Shown here one piece after another: positions 1 through 8,753 of a stretch of 31,446 nt of DNA. The translations under genes were made by a program, and so were the position numbers. The notes under the pieces were generated by a model. That model saw nothing but the letters and a program-made list of their open reading frames with translations. It was not told the origin of the DNA and made no database searches. Origin of the DNA: Perkinsus marinus ATCC 50983 (taxonomy: Eukaryota > Perkinsozoa > Perkinsida > Perkinsidae); the NCBI RefSeq assembly GCF_000006405.1, contig NW_003213081.1, forward strand, positions 642,233 to 673,678, written 5' to 3'. Each line of letters begins with the position of its first letter. The stretch's first letter is position 1.

Positions 1-2
1 TG

Positions 3-3000
3 TTCAGTTCGGTGGGGGAGCGGTCGAAAGTGTCTCAAGGGTTGAGAGAAGATAGAAGGGCGATTGTTGGAAAGGCCGTGGGAGATTTGATGGTCATTTC
101 GTTGTTGCCATCGTTGGATGGTCGGAAGACTGATCCGAAAGCGGAGATCTTGATCACCCCAGCGGATCTGGCTGCTAGGGTTGTTGTCAGTGTTGCAGTC
201 GAATGCGTAAGCGGCTCGGTTGAGGTAGGGAAGGTTGTGGGTTCAATTCGTGGTGGAGGTATTTTTTCATCAGGTTAGTGGTGAGGGTCCGCAAGTATAT
301 GCTCTAGCGTTGGCATCTCCACTGCTTCAATGGGGGAAGTTACGCAGATTGATAATCGATCACTCGGGCGGGCGCGCATCTGCTGCTGATGGTCGACAGA
401 GCGGCGCTATTCTCCGCAGGGCTCAGTCGTCGAACGAGGTACCATCAATTTTCCATTTTATCAAAATCTTTAAATACTTATGTCGCCTCGTATGGTATCG
501 TGTTGTCCGATCCACTTATTATATTCTTAGGTATGCAGTTCCTCGTTAGAGTTGATAGCACCGGAGATCTGTCAAGATGCACGCGGCATTCATGTTCACA
601 ACTACCTCCTCCATTGTCTTGGTTTGATCGAAAATGGCGGAGCGGAGGTCTTGGATGATGTTCACTCATCGTTGGGGAGGAGTCTGACGATGCAGCAAGC
701 ACTACGTTACACTGATGTGTTGTCGGACGCAAAGTGGAAGCATGGAGGAGTGCTCAACTTTGTGGGCTAATTTTGTGGCGCGCGGTAATTTTGAGATGGT
801 TGTAGGCACTTCGAAAGGAAGCAGTATCGTATTATATGCCTGATATGAATCGAGTGAAGGCTTTGGTGATGAACTCGAAAGCTGTTCAGGATGCTACTCA
901 CAGCAAAAAGTTGAAGGCTGAGGCGGCGGCGATGCTGGTACGGCAAGTGTTCGAGGAATATACTATGTTCCTTGAACATAGCATATATGTGTATTCTATA
1001 CATATATAGTATATTCAACACACTATGTATGTATGTATAGTGTTCGAGGAATGTACTATGTACGTTCGCGCAGATGTTTCCTTACTACTAACATACGAAT
1101 TCGACCTCAGAATTTTCATATTGTCACCAACATATGTAGTTGAGCATGTGCATGCTTTTCCACGCTGCATTTTGAACTCGCTCGCATCAGCGTCGGTCGA
1201 ATGCGTCGGTGCTGGTTGAATTTTTAGCAGACTGATATCATAATTTTGGTGGTTGTGAAAATTGTACGATTTGTTCGACGATAGTCGTTGAAATTTTCAC
1301 ACATGTTAAAACTGGAAAATGCCACGGTTTCGCAATGGGATTGCATTCGGTGTTTTTAACGAATGATTAAAGTAGCAATTTTAAGAAGATTTCGAAGATT
1401 GGAATAATAATTTCTTATTGGATTTTGAAGTTTTCCTGCTCATTTTCGATGTGGTATAGTACGCGCGATCCCGATAACGAAAATACGTGTGAAGGGGTAA
1501 CTTTCCCAACGCAATGACTTGGAATCTCAAATTTGTAATATGTGTGGGGGGAAGGGATATGCACATGGTCATCAACTACATGTGTTGGTGATGATGATGA
1601 CAATATGAAAATGGGGGGAAAGGGATATGCACATGGTCATCATCAACTACATGTGTTGGTGATGATGATGACAATATGAAAATGTGGGGGGAAAGGGATA
1701 TGCACATGGTCATCAACTACATGTGTTGGTGATGATGACAATATGAAAATGTGGGGGGAAAGGGATATGCACATGGTCATCAACTACATGTGTTGGTGAT
1801 GATGACAATATGAAAATGTGGGGGGAAAGGGATATGCACATGGTCATCAACTACATGTGTTGGTGATGATGATGACAATATGAAAATTTTGAGAAGTTTT
1901 CGCTGGTTTGTGTACGTTTGTTATACAAATTAGTATATAAACTACTGTAATTTCTGAGGAAACCCCCGAGCTCAGTTGAGGGATGCGAATATATATTCCA
2001 ACACTGGTGATATGAGCCTCTCTTATGTAAATTCATTATATGGAACTTGTTCGCAATCGATTTTCGTGAAAAAAATTTCACGGTACTTTTGTGTATTGGC
2101 AGGACCGTATTATGGGCAACCAGAGGAGTGACATCTTACGAGCATTTGTCATCGTATTGCATCGCGTATTCGTTTCGATATACGACAGAGTACTTGTCAA
2201 CCACGATGGTCTGGAGAAGCTGAAAGAGTAGGAGACCCGGGTTCGATTCCCACTGGAGGCATTTTTCTGTTGCAGGCTGAATAAACGTGGTGCCAAGGTG
2301 CTCCTACTACCGACGCATAGGAGCTATATCGATTTCCTAGTTCTCAGCTACATTTGCTTCTAGTAAGGATAGCGGTAACGTGTGCTCGAGTTGCTCTTTG
2401 GGTGGTAAAGGCCTAGGAGAATCTTGAGTCTTGTGTTAGTCGATTCGAAAAGAGTTGTTCTATTGGTCGGAATGTCAGATAGTAGCATCGACTGACTTTT
2501 GAAGGCCATAGGGAATCACAATTGCGGTAGACTAGTAAGAGCGTTTGGAATTCAAAATTACTCAATTGTATCACATAAGCTTATATTCAAACTCCGAGTG
2601 GAATTTTATGTGATGCAACTGAGTCATGTCGAGTGAAGATTTCAAAGCTGCTTTGGATGCAGTATGGAGGAGGTCTACTCGGTCGTTGGTTTTGTTTCAG
2701 TGCCGACATTCGGCTACCTTTTATTGCTACCGGAGATAACTTCTTTTCCATCGTGGGAATATGGAAGATACTGCAGCATTCAGGTGAGAAAAATTTCCGA
2801 TGCGGGGACTCGAACCCCGGTCGCGTGGGTGAGAGCCACGAATCCTAACCAGCTAGACTACATCGGATGATAATATTTCGAATGTGTTGTTATGTTGGTC
2901 CGAATGTAGGTGCATTCTTTATGAAAAGATCTTTTAACAGCGAGACTCATCCTCTGTACTCGATTGTTTTCAAGACCTACATACAGGTCATCCTCGAGGA

Positions 3001-5887
3001 GCAAGGTGATCATCGGTCGCCTCCTCATACTCTACTTCTCATTAATAACAAGTGTTGAAATACATCTTCGCTTTCCTCGGCTGAGTACATGAGTTTCCTC
3101 ACTAATCATGGGAGTTCGTAGACTAACTGGGTTAGAAGTGTACAGAAACCGGCAAGAATTCCTCAAAAATTTCCTCCTAGAATTTTCATATTGTCACCAA
3201 CTCATGTGCAATTCTTACCACGCTGTTAACAACTCCCTTATTCAGGGTGTGTTGAGATGTTCATCGAAGGAGCTCGCTCTAGAAGTGGGACGATGATCCG
3301 CCCTCCCAAGGTTGGCCTTCTGAGATTTGCTACGGAATCTGCTGTTCATAATGCGATGAACGCTACCTCGATGGCTAACTTTATAGGTGAGGGCTAAGTA
3401 GTAAGTCTAGTACACTGAGTGCGTTGAAAACACCTTTTTTTATTTCGTGTACCACAATTTAGTGAACTCCAACCAGAATCTTCATAGCCATACTGTATAG
3501 AGAAATCACCATTGCGGTTCAAGTCCAGCATATCTCGCTCAGATGAAGAGGATGTTTATCTCGTGCCGATTTCTATCGGTTACTCCAGAGTGATGGAGGT
3601 AGACTCCCTCGCCACCGAGCTGGAAGGCCGAGCCAAGGTCGCTGAAAGCCTCGCCCGAACCGTTTCGTAGGCATAGTTCAACCGCAGTGTTTGCCGCACT
3701 CTTATCCTTGCAGAGCACTACGTTATTTATCTATGAACTTTGGAACTTTGACGGTTCACATCGATCCTCAACCGATTCGAGTCAGCGATGTTGTAAAACG
3801 TTGGAAGGACGATCAGAAAAGTGGGCAGTGGAGTTCGCTTTCCTCATCTGAGTTCAGGAGTTTCCAAAGCTAGTTATAAAAGTAGTATGTACAGAAACCA
3901 ATGAGAATTTCCGCAAATTTCATTTACAATATGCATATTTTCATACACGGCTCGCAGTGAGTCGCTCATAGGTAAACACTCTCCTCCTTCCGGGCTGAAG
4001 TGTCATCAATATTATACCACTCCATTTCAACAACTCGCTGAGGAAGTGGCTGATCGTTTGGATGCCAACATGCCTATTCACACCACTCACTTGGTCGGTC
4101 TTTGGAGGCCTTGGGTGGGCGAGAGAGGTCGAGTTTAGGTGGCTGCAATTTTGCTGTGGAAACGACACGACTCGTCGCCTGCTGTAAGTCACCCTGTGAT
4201 GGTGGAGAAAGTGAGATGGCTCTGTGGTATATTGAGGAAAAATGGTGTAACGGTTATACTCGACGACAACAATGTGAGAGGGCGTGGGTTCGACCCTCAG
4301 TGATGACGTTTAGGTGTATCCTCTCAGACCTCCTCAGCTGTCTCCCGCGTGGCTTCCCTCTACGTCGATCATGTCGTCATATCTGCGCCCGAGGAGGAGA
4401 CCGGTGAAGTGAAGTGAGCTCGGTTATTGACTTATTCTCCGATGGAATAATACTTTCACTGTGAAAGTTTCACAATCACTTTAATACTGTCGAAAGCAGA
4501 TGAGGATCGATCGATCACTGGGTGCCATTGCTGAATCGTTGAGTAGAGACCTTGATTACCTGATTTGTTGATATAACCTTCTCCACAACACCTCGTGATT
4601 CTCATCGGAATGTACTGTCGTCATCCCCGTCCATACCATTGCTAGATTTGAGTCTTCTGTGTAGCTATAGTGAGCGCCTTACTGATCAGATACTCGGTAT
4701 GTCCTACCAACCCGCTGTTCGCCACACTTCTACTCAGCTACTATCGCAATCAGCTAATCTACCGTCTCGGTCACGAGGCCTGTCTAGTCTTAGCTGGTGG
4801 TGATCCCAACAAGCTGGCCTTCCTTCGCGAGGAACTACTACTAGAATGCATTCCCCTGGTCAACCCACACGAAACCGCTATAGAGTCCGCTGAGCTCAAA
4901 GACTTCGCGGTGTCCCTCATAGGACCAGTCGTGGAGTGCTGGTGGATCGTAGCTCTTCTTGCATGCAGCCACGGAAGGCCTTGGTCTGCTACTCTCAATG
5001 AACTGGTCTCGTCAGCATCGACTTTGGCTAAGGATATGTTCGCGGAGGGCAAGTGTGTGTATTTGGAGGCGTGCTCTTTTGACTTCGCAAAGAAGGCAGT
5101 TCGAGGAATGGAAAAACGAGGGTGAGCACATACGCCACTTCACTACTCGAGTGGGGAGAGTGTGAACTGCCCTGTCTGGAGCCTCATCGTTCAGCTGTGT
5201 GCACTACAGTCCGGTCGAAAAATGTCCAGAGCTGATCTGAAGCATTTAAGCTCTTGATGGCCCTACGAATGCCTGGTCTAATGAGCTCGGGATCATCCCT
5301 TTGTTCTTACTTTTAACGGCTGCGGACATTTTTTGACCGGACTGTATACGTATACGTTGTGTTCAGGTGTAGCGTATATTACGTATATGTATACACGCAT
5401 ACTGTTATATATGTACTATATGACTCGATCGATGGTATAAGAAACTGCTCGGTGATAGGTCTGGCTATTTTGAGTTCATATTGCAGAATGCCCCTGATTT
5501 GTTCTATATCGTAGCTCCTGCGTATTGGATTGAAGTCGATCGAGGAAAGAGTAAATCGATCGCATGCTGTTTTTCTTGACTTGCAGATGCCTAGTGGTGA
5601 ATGGTAAGAGTCTCCACGTTGTATTCGAGAAGATGCATGAGCTCTTGGCTCTGCTGCAGTCCATAAAAGAGTGTATGTTCATGGTCGCCTAGCATCATCA
5701 TCATCATCATCGATGTATCCTTGCAATTTCAGGCCCAGCTCTTCCCCAAACCAGAACACTGTCGAACTCCTCAGAGGCATCCTGTGGGGTTGAAGAGAAG
5801 CCACCACAGAGGAGATTCTTCACTCAACTCCGCGGGATGACCCTTGCTAGGCCCCTAAGCCGCTCTGCTGGCACTTCCAAGATGTGA
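3..5887 (+). CDS. GNPAT: Dihydroxyacetone-phosphate acyltransferase (GNPAT/DHAPAT type), 18 exons, 5' partial
   Basis: Acylates dihydroxyacetone phosphate at the start of peroxisomal ether-lipid synthesis (family knowledge). Proposed exons: 3-224, 274-438, 531-761, 806-946, 2103-2227, 2276-2362, 2701-2783, 2910-3005, 3246-3386, 3543-3666, 3714-3872, 3958-4093, 4139-4273, 4328-4413, 4738-5121, 5459-5550, 5595-5672, 5733-5887. They sum to 880 codons with all phases agreeing. Acyltransferase block I LPTHRSYIDF (HX4D) is in exon 6, PFIATGDNF in exon 7, GAFFMKRSF in exon 8, FIEGARSRSG in exon 9, LVPISIGYSR in exon 10, THLVAAILL across exons 12-13 and YYRNQLIYRL at exon 15. The last intron starts GTATGT and the final exon ends Ser-Lys-Met-stop, a PTS1-like tripeptide. 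The first three exons are an unrecognised N-terminal extension; stopping at TAA 768-770 is the alternative there. The exon 11/12 join is the weakest. The start lies outside the window. Confidence 0.85.
946..1061. repeat. 23-base direct duplication of a splice-donor region flanking AT-rich palindromes
   Basis: Bases 946-968 and 1039-1061 are the same 23-mer with one mismatch and contain the proposed exon 4 donor (CAA|GTGTTC at 947). Between them lie about 70 AT-rich bases with nested inverted repeats, for example ctatgttc with gaacatag around 965-983. It looks like a small insertion with a duplicated target inside GNPAT intron 4. Confidence 0.6.
1108..1180 (+). repeat. Dispersed non-coding element, copy 1
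   Basis: The family core, ttttcatattgtcaccaac, is followed by acatg, gttga, a tgtgca stretch and ttccacgctg. Other copies lie at about 1543-2000 (-), 3136-3235 (+), 3886-3950 (+), 10680-10860 (-) and 11440-11620 (+). In fuller copies the upstream part carries tgtacagaaaccaa and aaaattttcctcag. No coding capacity or terminal inverted repeats are seen. Four copies sit in GNPAT introns and two between ASNSD1 and the EF-hand gene. Confidence 0.6.
1543..1887. repeat. Minisatellite, about five units of 66-73 bases
   Basis: Five nearly identical units start near 1543, 1611, 1684, 1751 and 1817. Each contains ggggggaaagggatatgcac, catggtcatcaac, acatgtgttggtgatga and gacaatatgaaaatg. Units differ mainly in the number of GAT triplets (two to four). 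The unit is the antisense core of the dispersed element, so the array is an expanded fragment of it. It lies within GNPAT intron 4. Confidence 0.9.
2228..2275 (+). other. 48-base GNPAT intron carrying a tRNA T-arm-like sequence
   Basis: The intron has donor GTAGGA and acceptor TTGCAG. It contains gggttcgattccc, a textbook B-box/T-loop, followed by a sequence shaped like an acceptor stem (actggaggca). No matching 5' half exists upstream, so it is not a tRNA gene. It may be a relic of one or chance. Confidence 0.35.
2560..2624. repeat. Inverted repeat hairpin in a GNPAT intron
   Basis: Arms 2560-2578 and 2606-2624 (19 bases) are reverse complements with two mismatches, both G-U compatible in RNA, around a 27-base loop. 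It lies in the 338-base intron between exons 6 and 7. It could be a small inverted-repeat element or an RNA hairpin; no target duplication is visible. Confidence 0.6.
2795..2867 (-). tRNA. tRNA-Glu (CTC), antisense inside a GNPAT intron
   Basis: Read on the - strand from 2867, the acceptor stem TCCGATG pairs fully with CATCGGA. The D arm contains AGCTGGTTA, the anticodon arm CGTGG/CCACG holds CTC in a seven-base loop, and the T arm is CCGGG-TTCGAGT-CCCCG-like. The gene occupies 73 of the 126 bases of the intron between exons 7 and 8 (2784-2909), opposite to host transcription. Confidence 0.95.
3136..3235 (+). repeat. Dispersed non-coding element, copy in GNPAT intron 8
   Basis: This copy begins at tgtacagaaaccgg, runs through ctagaattttcatattgtcaccaac and ends near ttaccacgctg. 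It fills much of the intron 3006-3245, whose acceptor (cccttattcag) lies just beyond. A shorter relative at 3886-3950, with tgtacagaaaccaatgaga and atattttcata, lies in the intron between exons 11 and 12. Confidence 0.55.
5207..5344. mobile_element. 138-base mariner/Tc1-type MITE with TA target duplication
   Basis: Terminal inverted repeats of 21 bases start CAGTCCGGTCGAAAAATGTC on the left; the right end is complementary with one mismatch. They are flanked by TA at 5205-5206 and 5345-5346, the target duplication typical of Tc1/mariner elements. The CAGTCCGGTC...TGTCC termini resemble that superfamily. There is no transposase, so it is non-autonomous. It sits in the GNPAT intron 5122-5458. 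Confidence 0.8.
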
Positions 5888-6425
5888 TGGCCATCGGCTG
5901 GATGTCGAGCTGGTCACGCTCTTTGAGGGAGTTGTTATCATATATTCGTTTGTCTTTTTGTCATGGTTAGTTTTGGGATATACAGTCTCTAGGATCAGCA
6001 TCACGGTAGTCGCGTTGACAGTTTTTTCATGGTTGTGGGAGGGTACGTCCTCTGACGATCACTACTTAAAGACTAAGTGCATGAATCAACTCTGTGTTCG
6101 GGAGCTGTTGACCACGCGACGTCGAGTCGCAGAATCACTACTTGCCTGAGCCGGGTCAGTAACAGGGCGCATAAAAGATCCACAATGACTTGCTGTAGTG
6201 GCTGTAATCTATCTATATGACTTCATCTGTAACGTGAGATTCGAATTTGATCCATTCAGTAGTAGACCTCGATGAGTGGCCACAATAGATAGATATGTCG
6301 CTCGTTGCGTAACCCGAAGTTACCGATTGTTCACTTGTACACAACACAAAGAATCAGAGTGAACACTTTTATTTTGATCGCCTTGGCAGGACAGCTAGCT
6401 GGCTTGATATTGATGTATTTATGAT
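5888..6425. other. Convergent intergenic region GNPAT / SLX1
   Basis: GNPAT and SLX1 end toward each other here. A 63-codon open frame at 5958-6149 (+) contains the hydrophobic stretch ISITVVALTVFSWLW and possible splice sites, but no supported partner exon. I see no firm gene. Both 3' untranslated regions and terminators are expected here. Confidence 0.4.
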
Positions 6426-8231
6426 CTATGGGAATCTGTCAGGCGACACCTGCAAAGAATGGATAGTATAACGTCTGTCGTGATCAGATGAACCATCGCC
6501 CTGCTGGCCCAATGGATAAGGCGCCACCCTCCTAAGGTGGAGATTCCGGGTTCGATCCCCGGGTAGGGTATTTGTGCTATAACATTTCATGCAGAAGACA
6601 TCGCTTACATCCATCGAAGATTCCTCAATCTCAAATTCGTTCTCGTCCAGGTCGTTCTCATCTTCCTCATCGCTGCTGCCAAGAGTCTCGGGCTGTCTTT
6701 GATAGACTCCTACTGTACGGAGTAGATCACCCCATTTGGAGACATCGTCGCAAACAGGGCATTCTGAAAGCAGCGACGCTATGTCAAACTACAGATCAGA
6801 CTCGAGACAGTTACGGAACGTTAACGATGATTTAATATTGTAAAATAACGTCCTTAATGCAGGGATACATATTATATGAGTAGTAATATCTCCGTATTGA
6901 TAGTCTGAGGCGGCAGTCTTACTCACAAAGTCCGGGATAAGTCGGTCTTCTGCATCAAGCACCGGGGATCCAGTAGGATCACAGCATCCTTCAGAAGCGA
7001 TGCATGTGATGTGTGAAGAAGTCCGACAGGACAAACATACCGCTCGTTTGGTGACCCCCACCGTGAAGGCTTGCATGCAGACACAGCAACAATGATTGCG
7101 ACTGTCTGCCTCGTCTACGAGCGCCTGAGGATGAAGATTCTTAGAAGCTCCAATCCCAGCTAATGTGGTTTGATCAGCGTCCCGTAAGAGTATCCTCCCA
7201 CTCCACGTTGGCAGACTCCATGGTCACGGAAAAATCTCACCTGGGAACTCCCTGCAACATGAGTTCGATGGAGAACTTCTATAGGTAAGTGTTCTATCCG
7301 GAAACATGCGCTCGAGGCCGCTTCACCTATGGGGAGACGAACTGCAAAGGAACGCGTCCCGCCGCACTCTTACCTCTCGCAGCCCTGAACTCCGCTACTT
7401 TAGTTTCTACAGCGCTAGCCACCCCGGGCTCGAGGACGTTGAGCACGAGCGGCATGCGGGACCATGGAGGTAAGTGAAGCATGCCGATGACCAGTGCAAG
7501 GCTGTCATGGACGTTATTGGTCCTCTGACGCCCACGCTTGGTCAGGCCTTTACCTGATGAGAGGAGGATCAGCCAATCCGGAAGGATCCACTCGGGCAAG
7601 CAGCACTGCCGGGTGATTCACCTATGTTGGCTAGACCTTCTCGAGTGAGTCGTGATAACCTGGGATGCTGCCACGTCCACTCGAACTGTAATGCCTGAAC
7701 GACACTGGAACATGCATTAACACCACATGCCAAGGAGTCGGTGATAGTAATCTTCTTGTATGTCCCCTCTAATGTTATATTTCAAGTCGCTATCGTCTAG
7801 TGGTTAGGACGTCACGTTGTGGCCGTGACAACCCCGGTTCAAATCCGGGTAGTGACTTTTTTCTTACCTGAACTTGACTGCTAAATCCATAGCAAACCAA
7901 CAACATCTTCCAAGGCCTGTGCCGCTTCGTCCGATGTGCTCCTCCATTATTCAGCTCCCCGTTGTGCTGTCGAATCCTGACCGAATGAACTCCAACAACT
8001 ACAAGCCATCAAGGGCGTAGCGATATATCAATCCACCCTTCCAGGTATCAAATCGGTCACAGACACAGGCCGACCATAGGACAACCGATTTACACGAATG
8101 CTATGGTTCAAGGCTCACCTTCTCCGAGGGTTAACTGTAAATCCGATATAGCCAACATTTGGTGACGCTTCGCTCTGTAACAAGTAGCAGCCGTAAAATC
8201 CCGACTCGTTACCGTCACCGAGATGTGACAT
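6426..8231 (-). CDS. SLX1: Structure-specific endonuclease catalytic subunit SLX1, 8 exons
   Basis: SLX1 with SLX4 cuts branched DNA in the nucleus (family knowledge). Exons on the - strand: 8231-8119, 7976-7868, 7694-7622, 7553-7374, 7341-7241, 7124-6927, 6788-6609, 6449-6426, giving 325 residues with all phases matching. The GIY-YIG nuclease half shows FYGCYLLQSE, GYIGFTVNPRRR, RQHNGEL, RPWKMLL and ALQFEWTWQHP, including the catalytic Glu. LHLPPWSRMPL follows. The C-terminal RING-like zinc half has clustered Cys/His (CCVC, CLSC, HITC) and then LIPDF and CPVCDDVSKWGDLLR, as in SLX1. An acidic tail precedes the last exon. The exon 6/7 join, with acceptor at 6789-6790, is the least certain. 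The start ATG is the first in frame upstream of the GIY motif. Two introns carry antisense tRNA genes. Confidence 0.92.
6498..6570 (+). tRNA. tRNA-Arg (CCT), antisense inside SLX1 intron 7
   Basis: The acceptor gccctgc pairs with the 3' strand gtagggt, with G-T at positions 1-72 and 6-67. The D arm contains AATGGATAA, the anticodon arm CCACC/GGTGG holds CCT at loop positions 34-36, and the T arm is CCGGG-TTCGATC-CCCGG. It lies within the 159-base SLX1 intron 6450-6608, transcribed opposite to the host. Confidence 0.95.
7786..7857 (+). tRNA. tRNA-His (GTG), antisense inside SLX1 intron 2
   Basis: The acceptor GTCGCTA pairs with TAGTGAC (one G-T). The D arm contains CTAGTGGTTAGGA, the anticodon arm TCACG/CGTGA holds GTG in a seven-base loop, and the T arm is CCCGG-TTCAAAT-CCGGG. 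It lies in the 173-base intron 7695-7867 on the opposite strand to SLX1. Six T residues follow directly. Confidence 0.95.
7857..7862 (+). terminator. Pol III T6 terminator of tRNA-His
   Basis: The run of six T at the 3' end of tRNA-His ends four bases short of the SLX1 intron 2 donor dinucleotide (7866-7867 on the - strand), so one stretch serves as terminator for one strand and donor context for the other. Confidence 0.8.
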
Positions 8232-8753
8232 TACAGAACACCAACGATTTCACACTCGAACCACTCTTTGTTATAATTCTGGTCTCGAATGATGTACTCC
8301 ATAGAAGACTTCGTATACACCACCACCCAAACTACAACTCAACAGATGTTCACCCGCACACTATATTGAAAATCTACGAAGAGTACATGTGTTTCGGTGG
8401 TAGCATCGTCAGCAGTAGCCTTACAAACTTCCGCCTGGTTCGATAGGACCACTGATATCAATGAGCAACACCTCTGCTGTTAACTCTCTCATCAGGAACT
8501 CACCCCCTCACACCGCCACAACCCAACAGATAGATGACTGCCTGGTAGCCCTCAGCCCAAACGATTTCAGGCGAGCTCGTACTTTGCAAAATTGCCTTCA
8601 GCAAAGCGGCGAATATTCCCACCAAAATTGACCAACGCGAAGCAGCCACATCATTGACGAGAAATAAGCTGTCCATATCCAACCACCGTTTTCCGGGCAT
8701 CCCTGGCGCCGCCTTCCCCTGCTCTCGATCATGATAGCTTCTACCATCTAATC
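8232..8753. other. Intergenic region ASNSD1 - SLX1
   Basis: Both neighbours are on the - strand, so this holds the ASNSD1 3' end and the SLX1 promoter. An 85-codon - strand frame (8757-8500) overlaps the ASNSD1 stop as ATGA but has no recognisable content. I see no convincing gene. Confidence 0.4.

Noticed and set aside
1543-1887. CRISPR-like array of repeats
   Set aside because: Units are contiguous with no unique spacers; it is a minisatellite in an intron.
4229-4310. tRNA-like D arm (GGTGTAACGGTTATACTC) and T arm on the + strand
   Set aside because: The first part encodes NGVTVILDD of GNPAT exon 13 and the stems do not pair; only the B-box-like piece falls in the intron.
6595-6725. Membrane-like + strand exon (FVLVQVVLIFLIAAAKS) with a good acceptor
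   Set aside because: It is the antisense of the acidic tail of SLX1 exon 7; Asp/Glu-rich coding DNA reads as Val/Leu/Phe in reverse. SLX1 is far better supported.
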